NCBI GenBank assembly: GCA_029821455.1
Contig: JALGTI010000031.1
Coordinates: 1-20,428 of the forward strand
From: Candidatus Zipacnadia bacterium
Lineage (GTDB): Bacteria > Armatimonadota > Zipacnadia > Zipacnadales > Zipacnadaceae
Direction: 5' to 3'
DNA length: 20,428 nt
Positions 7,677 through 15,038 of the stretch are shown piece by piece. Position 1 is the first letter of the stretch, and each line of letters opens with the position of its first letter. The translations under genes and the position numbers were made by a program. Below the pieces are notes generated by a model. The model did no database searches and was not told the origin of the DNA. It worked only from the letters and a program-made list of their open reading frames with translations.

Positions 7677-7703
7677 TGTTCCCCCTCCCTAAGGGGGTAG
7701 GTG
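7677..7703. repeat. Partial family A repeat before fliW
   Basis: CCCCCTCCCT followed directly by AAGGGGGTAGGT. It looks like a family A element that has lost the right stem arm. A 6-bp hairpin GGTGAG/CTCACC (7700-7721) adjoins it, followed by only three T, so it is not called a terminator. Confidence 0.6.
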
Positions 7704-7745
7704 AGTTAGCACAGCCTCACCTTTGCCATCAGCCGAGGTGTTTCG

Positions 7746-8189
7746 ATGAAGATTCCAACACAGTGTTTCGGAGAGATTGAGGTCGAAGAGCACCAGATGC
7801 TCCACCTGCCCGGGGGCATTGTGCCATTTCCGGAGGAGGAGTACGTGCTGGTAACCCGCGCCGGCGAGGCGCCCTTTGCCTGGCTGCAGTGCCTCCAGCG
7901 GCCCGACCTGGCCTTTGTGGTAATATCTCCCGAGGCTGTGTGCGGCCCCCCGGCCCTGCCGATTGCCCCGGAAATCAAGCAAGAACTGGAACTTGATGAT
8001 GGCGAGCAGGCCCTGGTGCTGTGCCTGGTAGTGGTCGGAGAGCAGCCGGAGCAGAGCACGGTCAACCTGCTGGCCCCGCTGGTCATCAATCCGCGCACCG
8101 GCCACGGCATACAGCTTATCCTCAATGGCGATATGAGTTTGATCAGAGTGCCGGTGTTTGCCCTCGAACAACAAGCACTGGCGGCCTAG
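7746..8189 (+). CDS. fliW: Flagellar assembly factor FliW, CsrA antagonist
   Basis: Product of 147 residues, typical of FliW. Family features: a start at FGEIEVEEHQMLHLPGGIVPFPEEEYVLV, then PFAWLQCLQRPDLAFVVISP, then VNLLAPLVINPRTGHGIQLIL near the C-terminus. In Bacillus, FliW is sequestered by flagellin before export; once free it binds CsrA away from the RNA site and relieves repression of flagellin translation. The neighbourhood fits exactly: csrA is the next gene and flagellin the one after. The start ATG 7746 has CCGAGGTG about ten bases upstream. The 291 bases between this stop and csrA are filled with palindromic repeats. Confidence 0.93.
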   Translation: MKIPTQCFGEIEVEEHQMLHLPGGIVPFPEEEYVLVTRAGEAPFAWLQCLQRPDLAFVVISPEAVCGPPALPIAPEIKQELELDDGEQALVLCLVVVGEQPEQSTVNLLAPLVINPRTGHGIQLILNGDMSLIRVPVFALEQQALAA

Positions 8190-8221
8190 TAGCAGGTGTG
8201 GCATCGGTGTCCCACCTATCA

Positions 8222-8435
8222 ACCACCCCCATTCCCCCTCCCTTCAGGGAGGGGGCGAGGGGGTAGGTTAGTCATCACGGGCGAGACGCTCCTGCCACAG
8301 GAGGCCCGGGCGCCTAGGGGCCAGATCGCGCAGGCTGGAAGCCTCCGCCACGGCAGACCGCCCGCCCTAACCTGGGCGACAGGCAAGGATGCCTGTCCTA
8401 CGGAAGGAACATGGGCGGGACGCCTGCGCCACGGA
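8222..8435. repeat. Repeat cluster in the fliW-csrA gap
   Basis: Family A short form at 8224-8271, with perfect arms CCCCCTCCCT (8234-8243) and AGGGAGGGGG (8246-8255). At least four family C units follow, including GGGCGAGACGCTCCTGCCAC (8280-8299), GCAGGCTGGAAGCCTCCGCC (near 8331), ACAGGCAAGGATGCCTGTCC (8380-8399) and GGGCGGGACGCCTGCGCCAC (8413-8432). No coding region is seen in this gap, although one frame stays open into csrA. Confidence 0.75.
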
Positions 8436-8445
8436 ACGCTTACTC

Positions 8446-8475
8446 ACGGAGGAGTAGGCAGACTCCACGGAGGGA
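8446..8475 (+). promoter_or_regulatory. csrA leader with several GGA sites, possible autoregulation
   Basis: CACGGAGGAG (8446-8455) and the ribosome site GGAGGGA (8469-8475) flank a short hairpin GGAGT-AGGCAG-ACTCC (8451-8466). CsrA recognises GGA, best in loops. The number of GGA motifs next to its own ribosome site suggests self-repression, but these are also ordinary ribosome-site bases. Confidence 0.35.
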
Positions 8476-8480
8476 GAAAG

Positions 8481-8834
8481 ATGCTAGTTTTTACCCGGCA
8501 AGCCGAAGAGGAGATAGTAATCGGTGACGAGGTCCGCGTGAAGGTGCTGGAGATAAGCGGAGGCAGTGTGAAGATCGGAATTATCGCTCCCCGGCGGATT
8601 AGCGTCCATCGAGCCGAGATTTACGAGCAGATCGTGCAGCAGAATCTGGCCGCTGCCCAGACCGCGCGGGCACCGCGCCGCCTCAGAACCTATAAGCAGA
8701 GCGCTAATACCTCCACATTACTCTTAAGGTCTAAGGCCCTGCTGCCGATAGATAAGCCGGACGCGGAGGAATCAGTCAACAGGTTGGGAGGAAAGGAGGA
8801 GAGGGGAGGAAGTAGCAAGCCAGACGCTAGTTAA
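8481..8834 (+). CDS. csrA: Carbon storage regulator CsrA with long C-terminal extension
   Basis: RNA-binding translational regulator. Residues 1-60 are a full CsrA domain: MLVFTRQAEEEIVIGDEVRVKVLEI, then VKIGIIAPRRISVHRAEIYEQI. The RNA-contact arginine of the VHR motif falls at position 44, as in other CsrA. Position 4 is Phe instead of the usual Leu. Total length is 117 residues against about 60-80 in most homologues. The extra 50 or so residues (ARAPRRLRTYKQSANTSTLL onward) are basic, then Glu/Gly/Ser-rich and look disordered. The extension is encoded by DNA that also holds a sigma-28 promoter for fliC (8725-8751). ATG 8481 has GGAGGGA six bases upstream. It lies between fliW and fliC, the known partner and target. 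Confidence 0.95.
   Translation: MLVFTRQAEEEIVIGDEVRVKVLEISGGSVKIGIIAPRRISVHRAEIYEQIVQQNLAAAQTARAPRRLRTYKQSANTSTLLLRSKALLPIDKPDAEESVNRLGGKEERGGSSKPDAS
8725..8751 (+). promoter_or_regulatory. Sigma-28 promoter for flagellin, inside csrA
   Basis: TAAGGTCT (8725-8732), an 11-base spacer and GCCGATAG (8744-8751) match TAAAGTTT-N11-GCCGATAA at 13 of 16 positions with exact spacing. It lies over csrA codons 82-91. Transcription would start near 8758, giving a fliC leader of about 178 bases. Flagellin is the classic sigma-28 target. Confidence 0.72.
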
Positions 8835-8865
8835 GCGGGGTTACTACCCCAAGCTTATTTAAGCG

Positions 8866-8927
8866 GGCCCGGAGGGGCCTTGACGTACGGCAGCAGGGAA
8901 GCTGCCACCCAATAACTTCAAGGAGGA
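8866..8927 (+). promoter_or_regulatory. fliC leader: three evenly spaced putative CsrA sites
   Basis: Hairpin 1: GGCCC (8866-8870), loop GGAG, GGGCC (8875-8879). Hairpin 2: GGCAGC (8889-8894), loop AGGGAA, GCTGCC (8901-8906). The third site is AAGGAGGA at 8920-8927, the ribosome site. The GGA cores are at 8871, 8897 and 8922, spaced 26 and 25 bases. Loop-presented GGA, including the ANGGA form AGGGA in hairpin 2, plus a site on the Shine-Dalgarno, is the CsrA repression layout known from the Bacillus hag leader. A further small hairpin GGGG-TTACTA-CCCC is at 8837-8850. Confidence 0.7.
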
Positions 8928-8935
8928 AGAGAAAA

Positions 8936-10336
8936 GTGTCGTTAACAAGAATCAATGCGAATGTCATATCGCTGATCGGTCAGCGCAACCTGCGTACCAA
9001 CGCAGAGAGGATGAGCAAGTCCATTGAGCGGTTGAGTTCGGGGTTCCGCATCAACAGCGGAGCCGACGACCCATCCGGCCTGGTTATCAGCGAACTGCTG
9101 CGGGCCCAGGTGGGCGGGGTGACGATCGCCCAGCAGAACGCCGAGCAGGGTGTGAACCTGATAAAGACGGCTGAGGGGGCGCTGATGGAGGTGTCCAACC
9201 TGCTGCAGCAGATCCGCAACCTGGCGGTCAGCGCAGCCTCAGACAGCACCCACAACGAGGACAGCCGCGGCGCCCTGCAGCGCCAGGTGGCTTCGGCGAT
9301 GACGACAATTGACCAGATCGGCAGCACCACGACGTACGCGGGACGCGCCCTGCTGGATGGCAGCGCGGGTACCAAAGTGCAGATCCGCGATACCACCCAT
9401 ATCGCCGCAGCGAATCTGACCGCCAGCGCGGGCGAAGGCCTGGCCGACGTGGACGTCACCACCGCCGCAACCAAGGCGACCAAGGATACAAGCCACGCCT
9501 ACGCAGACACTGGCACCACGGTGGCCAACCCTGGCACGATAACCATCAACAATAAGCAGATAACCGTCATCGCGACTGACACAGTCCAGGACGTCATTGA
9601 CAAGATCAATGACGAGACCACCACGACCGGCGTGGTAGCCTCGTGGGATGCCGGCAATACGGTGGTGCAGTTGGACCAGAACTATTACGGCTCCGATAAG
9701 CTGATAGACTACGCGGAGTCGGCCGACATCCTCAACGGCGCCAGTGCCTTCCTGGAAAACGGCATTGATGCGGTGGCCACCGTCACGTGGGGAGACACCA
9801 CCACCGCCACCATGAACGCCGGCAAGGGTCTGGTGCTGGAGGATTCCGCGGGCGATCAGATCACGCTGACGACCGCTGGTAACGCTGTGAGCACCTGGAG
9901 CGATGCCCTCAACGTAACCCAGGGCCTCCTGAGCTTCCAGATTGGTGTGAATGCCTACGAGACGGCCTCGATGGCGGTTGACAGCGTCTCGACAACCGAC
10001 CTGGGTACCACCGGGCTGTTGGCCAACATTGACATCTCCACCGTCGCGGGCGCCAATTCGGCCCTGACGATCGTTGACGAGGCGATTGACGAGGTCAGCA
10101 CGATGCGCGGCCGGCTCGGCGCATTCCTGACCAACGAACTACAGGCTACGAGCCGGGCACTGGCCGCGGCCCAGGAGAACCTGACGGCCTCGGAGAGCGC
10201 GATCCGCAACAGTGACTTCGGTGCGCAGATGTCTGAGTTCACTATCTCTCAGATCCTGGTGCAGTCCGCGACCTCCTTCCTGGCGCAGGCCAACTCGCTG
10301 CCCCAGATGGTGCTACAGCTCGTCAGAGGGGTCTAA
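8936..10336 (+). CDS. fliC: Flagellin
   Basis: Filament subunit of 466 residues. The N-terminal D0/D1 region is unmistakable (LTRINANVISLIGQRNLRTN, IERLSSGFRINSGADDPSGLVISE, LLQQIRNLAVSAASDSTHN), as is the C-terminal D1/D0 region (STMRGRLGAFLTNELQATSRAL, then ESAIRNSDFGAQMSEFTISQILVQSATSFLAQANSLPQMVLQL). The end RGV replaces the more common arginine or glutamine terminus. The variable domain contains a flagellin IN-type motif at about 201-247 (TITINNKQITVIATDTVQDV), a module also seen in the FliD encoded next. The start is GTG 8936, nine bases after AGGAGG. A sigma-28 promoter, a CsrA-type leader and a downstream hairpin make it look like a monocistronic, tightly controlled unit. Confidence 0.96.
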   Translation: MSLTRINANVISLIGQRNLRTNAERMSKSIERLSSGFRINSGADDPSGLVISELLRAQVGGVTIAQQNAEQGVNLIKTAEGALMEVSNLLQQIRNLAVSAASDSTHNEDSRGALQRQVASAMTTIDQIGSTTTYAGRALLDGSAGTKVQIRDTTHIAAANLTASAGEGLADVDVTTAATKATKDTSHAYADTGTTVANPGTITINNKQITVIATDTVQDVIDKINDETTTTGVVASWDAGNTVVQLDQNYYGSDKLIDYAESADILNGASAFLENGIDAVATVTWGDTTTATMNAGKGLVLEDSAGDQITLTTAGNAVSTWSDALNVTQGLLSFQIGVNAYETASMAVDSVSTTDLGTTGLLANIDISTVAGANSALTIVDEAIDEVSTMRGRLGAFLTNELQATSRALAAAQENLTASESAIRNSDFGAQMSEFTISQILVQSATSFLAQANSLPQMVLQLVRGV

Positions 10337-10354
10337 GCGATAAATGCCGGCCGG

Positions 10355-10393
10355 GGGCGGTGGTGCTAAGGGCTCACCGCCCTCAACCCTTTT
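10355..10393 (+). terminator. Probable terminator after flagellin
   Basis: GGGCGGTG (10355-10362) pairs perfectly with CACCGCCC (10375-10382) around a 12-base loop. TCAACCCTTTTAC follows, with a short T-run. The T-run is modest and a few bases away, so it may end transcription only in part. Confidence 0.55.
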
Positions 10394-10410
10394 ACTGTCT
10401 CTGATGAAGG

Positions 10411-10486
10411 TGACCTACCCCTGTCCCCCCTCCCTACTCGCCCTGAGTCTGCCGAAGGGAAGAGAGGGGGCGAGGAGGTAGGTTGG
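10411..10486. repeat. Family A repeat, long form, before fliD
   Basis: CCCCCCTCCCT (10425-10435) and AGAGAGGGGG (10461-10470) enclose a 25-base insert with GCCCTGAGTCTGCCGAAGGG. The outer flanks are CCTACCCC and GGAGGTAGGT. It has the same nested design as 2375-2443, with a one-base change in the insert. Confidence 0.8.
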
Positions 10487-10517
10487 CTGATGGGATGACA
10501 ATGCTGTAGGAGGTTAG

Positions 10518-12797
10518 ATGGGGATGGATTACCTGCGCTATATAAGCAGCAGCGGCTATGTCACTGGCCTGATGTCGGGAATTGACACAGGAAACATTGT
10601 TGACCAGCTTGCTGAGGCCAAACGCGTCCCCATCACCCAGCTAGAAAGCCGCAAGGCCGGCGAACAGGCCACGCTGGCGGCCTATCAGAGCCTCGGCGCC
10701 GGGCTGCTCAGCCTCGGCATCTATGCCGCCAATCTGACGACCGAGAGCACCTTCCAGGCGCGGCAGGTCATCAACAGCGATCCTGACCGGGTGGCGGCCT
10801 CGGCCAGCGCCGGCACATCCACGGGCACTTATGAGCTGGTCATCAGCCAACTCGCCCAGGCCCATAAGGTCTCCTCGGCCGCGATCACAGATGCGACCGC
10901 TGGGTTAGGATACGCCGGCGACATCGTAATTAACGCCACGGCGATACAGCTTCAAGCCAGCGACAGCCTCACTAACCTCGTGGAAGCGATCAATAACGCC
11001 GACACCGGCGTTCAGGCCAGCCTCCTCACTATCTCCGACAGCGACCATCGCCTGGTCTTGACTGCCAACCAGAGCGGCGCCGAAGGCGCTATTGACCTGG
11101 TAGAGGCCAACACCAGCAACATACTCGAGCAACTGGGCCTTGTACAGGCCGCAGCCACCACCAAGCACAGTATCACCGATGGCCAGGCCTCTGACTACTT
11201 TGCCTCCACCAATTCAGCGATAGGAAACCTGCTGGGCCTAAGCGATTCGCCCAGCGGGACGATTCAGGTCAACGGCACCGACGTGGCCATTGATCTGAGC
11301 GCCGATAGCCTGCAGGCTATCGCGGCGAAGATTGACACTGTGGACGGAGTTACCGCGACGGTAACCGGCGATGGCGAGACGGGCTACCGCCTGGAGATAG
11401 TCGGCGACAGCGGCGCCCCCACCTTGACTGATAATAACAATGTGCTGCAAGCCCTGGGCGTTCTGACCAAGCCAGTGGCCAATGAGATAGATGCGGCCCT
11501 CGATGCCCAGTTCACCCTGGAAGATTTTGCCCTCACCCGGCCGACTAACAGCATTGACGACGTGGTGCCGGGCCTGAGCCTGGAACTGCTGGCCGCCGAC
11601 CCCGAGACGACCGTCACCCTGACGGTTTCGCCCTACTATAGCGATGCTGTCGAGGCAGTCGCGTCCTTTGTCAGCAAGTACAACGAAATAATGGATATGC
11701 TTAACGCGGGGCTGAGCTACGACGTAGAGACCGAGACGGGCGGGGAGTTTTTCGGCGAGGCAGCGATTGTGAACCTGCAGACAATGCTAGTCCAGCAGGC
11801 CACCACAGCTGTTACCACACTGGCAGCGATGGGGGAGAGCATCGCCCTCTCAGAGCTGGGCCTGTCGGTGGATGCAGACGGCAGGCTGGCGCTGGACACC
11901 GCTCAACTGCAGGAGGTGCTGGGAGACGACCCTGTGCGAGTGCAGAGGCTGCTGGGCAACACGGTGTGGGGGACGGAGTCGGGAGTGGAGTTCGTCTCTC
12001 TGACCGCCGCCACGAAAGATTCAGGAGTTGACGGCTACGCACTGAACATCACCCAGGTAGCTACGCAGGCCACCGCCACCAGCGCGGAATTCGCCGGTGG
12101 CGTCATCGGCCAGGCCGAGACCCTCACCTTCGATGGAACCTATCAGATCACGCTTGAGGCCGGCTGGACAATCAGCCAGGCTGTGGATGCCCTCAACAGC
12201 TTCTTCGAGACCCACCAGTTGAGCCTGACGACCGTGGCAGATGGCAACACCTTCGTCATCTCTCACGACCTGTACGGCAGCAACTATGACCTCCAGATTG
12301 CCTCCTCGCTGGATGATGGCGCCGGCGGCAGCGATCTCGGTGGCCCCACGGCTGGCGAAGTGGCCACCTACACCGGCCAGGATGTGGCTGGTAGCATCAA
12401 CGGCGAGACGGCCACAGGCAATGGCCAGTACCTGACCGGCGGCTCCGATAACCTCAATACCGCCGGGTTGATGCTGAAGATCACCGTGCAGAGCACCGGG
12501 GACAAGGGCACGGTTTATGTGAGCAAGGGCCTGGGCGGGAGGCTGAATGATCTTGCCGAGGCGATGACTCAGGAGTCCCGCGGTAGCCTCGCCCTCGGCC
12601 AGCAGGCCGTCACCGACCGCATTGACGTAATTGATGACGAGATTGAGCGCCTGGAGGACCAAATTGATACTTACGTGGAGCAACTGCAGCGGCGCTTCAT
12701 CTTTATGGAGCAGACCCTGGCCCGCATGCAGACACTCGGCTCCTGGCTGAGCTTGCAAATGGACGCGCTGATGAATATGTATCGAGACAACAAGTAG
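10518..12797 (+). CDS. fliD: Filament cap protein FliD, unusually long
   Basis: Capping protein at the filament tip that folds flagellin monomers. It has 759 residues against about 470-500 in Escherichia or Bacillus. The N-terminal FliD_N domain starts at SSGYVTGLMSGIDTGNIVDQL with the helix PITQLESRKAGEQATLAAYQSL. At least three IN-type repeats follow, at about 136-185, 247-295 and 570-620. The FliD_C domain begins near VVPGLSLELLAADPETTVTL. It includes DVAGSINGETATGNGQYLTG and ends in a coiled coil (IDVIDDEIERLEDQIDTYVEQLQRRFIFMEQTLARMQ). The start ATG 10518 has AGGAGG four bases upstream. fliS follows after 16 bases. Confidence 0.95.
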   Translation: MGMDYLRYISSSGYVTGLMSGIDTGNIVDQLAEAKRVPITQLESRKAGEQATLAAYQSLGAGLLSLGIYAANLTTESTFQARQVINSDPDRVAASASAGTSTGTYELVISQLAQAHKVSSAAITDATAGLGYAGDIVINATAIQLQASDSLTNLVEAINNADTGVQASLLTISDSDHRLVLTANQSGAEGAIDLVEANTSNILEQLGLVQAAATTKHSITDGQASDYFASTNSAIGNLLGLSDSPSGTIQVNGTDVAIDLSADSLQAIAAKIDTVDGVTATVTGDGETGYRLEIVGDSGAPTLTDNNNVLQALGVLTKPVANEIDAALDAQFTLEDFALTRPTNSIDDVVPGLSLELLAADPETTVTLTVSPYYSDAVEAVASFVSKYNEIMDMLNAGLSYDVETETGGEFFGEAAIVNLQTMLVQQATTAVTTLAAMGESIALSELGLSVDADGRLALDTAQLQEVLGDDPVRVQRLLGNTVWGTESGVEFVSLTAATKDSGVDGYALNITQVATQATATSAEFAGGVIGQAETLTFDGTYQITLEAGWTISQAVDALNSFFETHQLSLTTVADGNTFVISHDLYGSNYDLQIASSLDDGAGGSDLGGPTAGEVATYTGQDVAGSINGETATGNGQYLTGGSDNLNTAGLMLKITVQSTGDKGTVYVSKGLGGRLNDLAEAMTQESRGSLALGQQAVTDRIDVIDDEIERLEDQIDTYVEQLQRRFIFMEQTLARMQTLGSWLSLQMDALMNMYRDNK

Positions 12798-12813
12798 GCT
12801 GTGTTTGTGAACG

Positions 12814-13221
12814 ATGGAGCAGGGAGCCTCACCTTCTACAACGTATGCCCGGCAGACTTACGAGGAGATGGAGGTCTTCGGCGCTGATCCCAAACGGCTG
12901 GTGGTAATGCTTTTTGAGGCTGCCCACCGCTTTCTGCTGCAGGCGCGGGAGGCGATGGAGCGCAAGCACTATGAAGGCCAGGCCGACTACATCATAAAGG
13001 CCCAGAAGATCTATGTAGAGTTGCTCTGCGCACTGAATGAGGAGACCGGGGGAATACTCGCCCTGAGCCTGAAGCAGTTGTATGGCCAGATCCACGAACT
13101 CCTGCGGCAGGCCTGCATTTATGATGACCTAGACAAACTTGACGAGGCCATCGCCAGCACCGAGCAGCTCACTGCGGCGTGGCGGGAGGCAGAGGCGCGA
13201 TGCAAGAGCGCGCAAACGTAG
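12814..13221 (+). CDS. fliS: Flagellin export chaperone FliS
   Basis: Four-helix chaperone of 135 residues that binds the C-terminal helices of flagellin and prevents early polymerisation. Family signatures are YARQTYEEMEVFGADPKRLVVMLFEAAHRFLLQAREAM, then an amphipathic helix KAQKIYVELLCALNEETGGILALSLKQLYGQIHELLRQACIYDD, then a C-terminal helix with AWREAE. ATG 12814 is the only in-frame start after a stop at 12808. It has no clear ribosome site, so translation may depend on coupling with fliD, which ends 16 bases earlier. The last 22 bases overlap the next gene. Confidence 0.93.
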   Translation: MEQGASPSTTYARQTYEEMEVFGADPKRLVVMLFEAAHRFLLQAREAMERKHYEGQADYIIKAQKIYVELLCALNEETGGILALSLKQLYGQIHELLRQACIYDDLDKLDEAIASTEQLTAAWREAEARCKSAQT

Positions 13222-13571
13222 TTGACAGCCTCAGCGAACCCGCCCCCCAAACCCTCTGGGAGGCAATGGGGATGCTGTCACGGGTGCAGGATGAGCAGGA
13301 GTTTGCCATCAGGCAAAACGATATGGAGCGCCTCAATCGCCTACTGGATGAACAGGTGGCGGCCTGGTCGTATGTCAAAGCCTTCGCCATCCAGCTTATC
13401 GAGAACGGGAAGGCCCCTGAGGACCTTATCGAGCGGCTCGGACAGGTGCTGAAGGTACACAAGTCCCGCGAAGAGCAGCTCGCGCAGGTCCGGCAGCAAG
13501 TCCAGGAAGAGCTTCAGCAGGCCCAGGAAGCAGCCACCGCCGCCCACAAGTATCAGCAGGAGGCAGCCTGA
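13200..13571 (+). CDS. Small helical protein, FliT/FlgN-like chaperone candidate
   Basis: Product of 123 residues, almost all helix, rich in Gln and Glu. The N-terminal half (LWEAMGMLSRVQDEQEFAIRQNDMERLNRLLDEQVAAWSYV) has the hydrophobic spacing and the 'ND-E-L--LL-EQ' pattern of FlgN/FliT-type flagellar chaperones. The C-terminal half (REEQLAQVRQQVQEELQQAQEAATAAHKY) is a coiled coil. It sits directly after fliD-fliS and overlaps fliS by 22 bases, where fliT is found in enterics. I infer a role as FliD chaperone or regulator. No residue is diagnostic, so the function is from context. ATG 13200 is preferred; an in-frame start at 13179 deep in fliS is less likely. Confidence 0.65.
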   Translation: MQERANVVDSLSEPAPQTLWEAMGMLSRVQDEQEFAIRQNDMERLNRLLDEQVAAWSYVKAFAIQLIENGKAPEDLIERLGQVLKVHKSREEQLAQVRQQVQEELQQAQEAATAAHKYQQEAA

Positions 13572-13607
13572 AGCAGCAATTGTAGCAGCCACAGCCCGCT
13601 CCGCCCC

Positions 13608-13679
13608 ACAGGCGAGACGCCTGCGCCATATACGCCCCTGCTTCCCCTCCCTTTAGAGAGGGGGCGTGGGGGTAGGTCA
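13608..13679. repeat. Family C hairpin and family A repeat between convergent genes
   Basis: CAGGCG-AGA-CGCCTG (13610-13624) is a perfect 6-bp family C hairpin. Family A follows with CCCCTCCCT (13644-13652), AGAGAGGGGG (13655-13664) and the right flank GGGGGTAGGT. The repeats fill the gap between the end of the flagellar run and the convergent response-regulator gene and could act as a bidirectional barrier. Confidence 0.7.
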
Positions 13680-13695
13680 GTGGCATCCGTGCCGC

Positions 13696-14883
13696 CTACG
13701 CGGAAAGCTCGTCAAAGACGATATGCTCCGGCCTCAGGATCGGAGTGTCGGCCAGCAGTGCGGCTCGCAGCAGTACATTGTGCAGTTGGCGGATATTGCC
13801 CGGCCAGCTAAAGCTTCGCAGCTTCTCCAGCGCCTCCGGGCTAAGCTCCAGCCGCCGTTTCTCCAATTCCTGCGCAAACTCCGCCAGAAAGTGCGAACTG
13901 AACGGCTCCAGATCCTCCGGCCGCTCGCGCAGGGGCGAGAGGTGGAGATGAACGACATTGATGCGCCAGTACAGGTCCTCTCTAAAGCGCCCCGCCTTCA
14001 TGGCGGCTGGCAGGTCCTGGTTGGTGGCGGCGATGATGCGCACATCCACCCGGCCCTCCTCGGTGCTGCCCAGGCGGCGGAAGCTGCCGTCCTGGATGAA
14101 CCGCAGCAGCTTCACCTGCATCGGCAGAGTCATATCGCCAATTTCATCCAGGAACAGGGTCCCACCGTCGGCCATCTCGCACAGACCTGGCTTGCCCGCC
14201 GTTGCAGAGGTGAAGGCGCCCTTCTCGTGGCCAAATAGCTCGCTTTCCAGCAGCTCCTGGGGGAACGCTCCGCAGTTGAGCACCACAAAGGGTTTTCCCG
14301 CACGGTCGCTCAGATAGTGAATAGCCCGGGCCAGGAATTCCTTGCCAGTCCCGCTCTCCCCCTGGATCAAGATCGGTGCCCGGCTGCGGGCGCTTTTCGC
14401 GGCGGTGAGGTAGGTGCGGCGCACCCGGGGGCTGCGGCTCAACACGTGGCGGAAATTATATTTCGTCTCCAGATTGTCCCACAGGTATTCACTGCCCATT
14501 CCGCTCTCGTCTGCCAGGGCGTTGCGAACCCTCTCCATAAGCTGTGCTGGCTTGAAGGGCTTGGGCAGATAGTTCCTGACCTCGCGACTGAGGGCCTCAA
14601 TGGCGGTTGGCAGAGAGGGGTGGGCGGTGATGATAATCGCAGGGACCTGCACCTTCTGCTCGCGGAGCGCGTACAGGAGCTGCAGCCCATCGGTATCCGG
14701 CAGCCGCAGGTCCAACAGCAGCAGATCAAACGACCGTTTCTGCGCCGCCTCGAATGCCTCTGCGCCGGTCTGGGCTGTGGTGCACCCGTAGCCCTCACGC
14801 TTGAGGGCCTTGGCTATGAACTCGCAAGTGGTCGGATCATCGTCAACAACCAGCAATTCTGCAGACGCACGGCGTGAGGGCAC
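13696..14883 (-). CDS. NtrC-family response regulator lacking the DNA-binding domain
   Basis: Sigma-54 enhancer-binding type protein, 395 residues from GTG 14883. The receiver domain (about 9-120) has the acidic pocket LLVVDDDP, phosphoacceptor Asp58 (LLLLDLRLPDTDG), Thr86 (IITAH) and Lys108 (LPKPF). The AAA+ domain (about 146-385) has Walker A GESGTGKE, the sigma-54 contact loop as GAFTSA instead of GAFTGA, and Walker B GGTLFLDEIGD. The protein stops just after the AAA+ lid (WPGNIRQLHNVLLRAALLADTPILRPEHIVF), so the usual Fis-type helix-turn-helix is missing, as in Helicobacter FlgR. GTG 14883 is preferred over TTG 14940 because a G-run lies six bases upstream. The gene opposes the flagellar genes; a role activating the flgB promoter is inferred. 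Confidence 0.9.
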   Translation of the reverse strand: MPSRRASAELLVVDDDPTTCEFIAKALKREGYGCTTAQTGAEAFEAAQKRSFDLLLLDLRLPDTDGLQLLYALREQKVQVPAIIITAHPSLPTAIEALSREVRNYLPKPFKPAQLMERVRNALADESGMGSEYLWDNLETKYNFRHVLSRSPRVRRTYLTAAKSARSRAPILIQGESGTGKEFLARAIHYLSDRAGKPFVVLNCGAFPQELLESELFGHEKGAFTSATAGKPGLCEMADGGTLFLDEIGDMTLPMQVKLLRFIQDGSFRRLGSTEEGRVDVRIIAATNQDLPAAMKAGRFREDLYWRINVVHLHLSPLRERPEDLEPFSSHFLAEFAQELEKRRLELSPEALEKLRSFSWPGNIRQLHNVLLRAALLADTPILRPEHIVFDELSA

Positions 14884-15008
14884 AACAATCCCCCCGGCCT
14901 CAGCTCGGGCATTGTCACTTACTTGCCTGTGGGGGGCCAACGGGGCAGGCGCGCAAATCTACCGCCTGTAGGTCATCTCTACGGGCCAACTCATCGGAGA
15001 TTAGGACC

Positions 15009-15022
15009 GTCTGCGCGCAGAC
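15009..15022. promoter_or_regulatory. Perfect 14-bp palindrome upstream of the regulator gene
   Basis: GTCTGCGCGCAGAC is fully self-complementary. It lies between a minus-strand sigma-28-like box and the response-regulator start, about where an operator near +10 to +23 would sit. No family can be assigned. Confidence 0.35.
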
Positions 15023-15038
15023 AACTTTCCCCCTAGTT

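Noticed and set aside
8196..8480. Extension of CsrA upstream by 95 codons
   Set aside because: It is repeat sequence; CsrA starts at MLVFTR with a good ribosome site.
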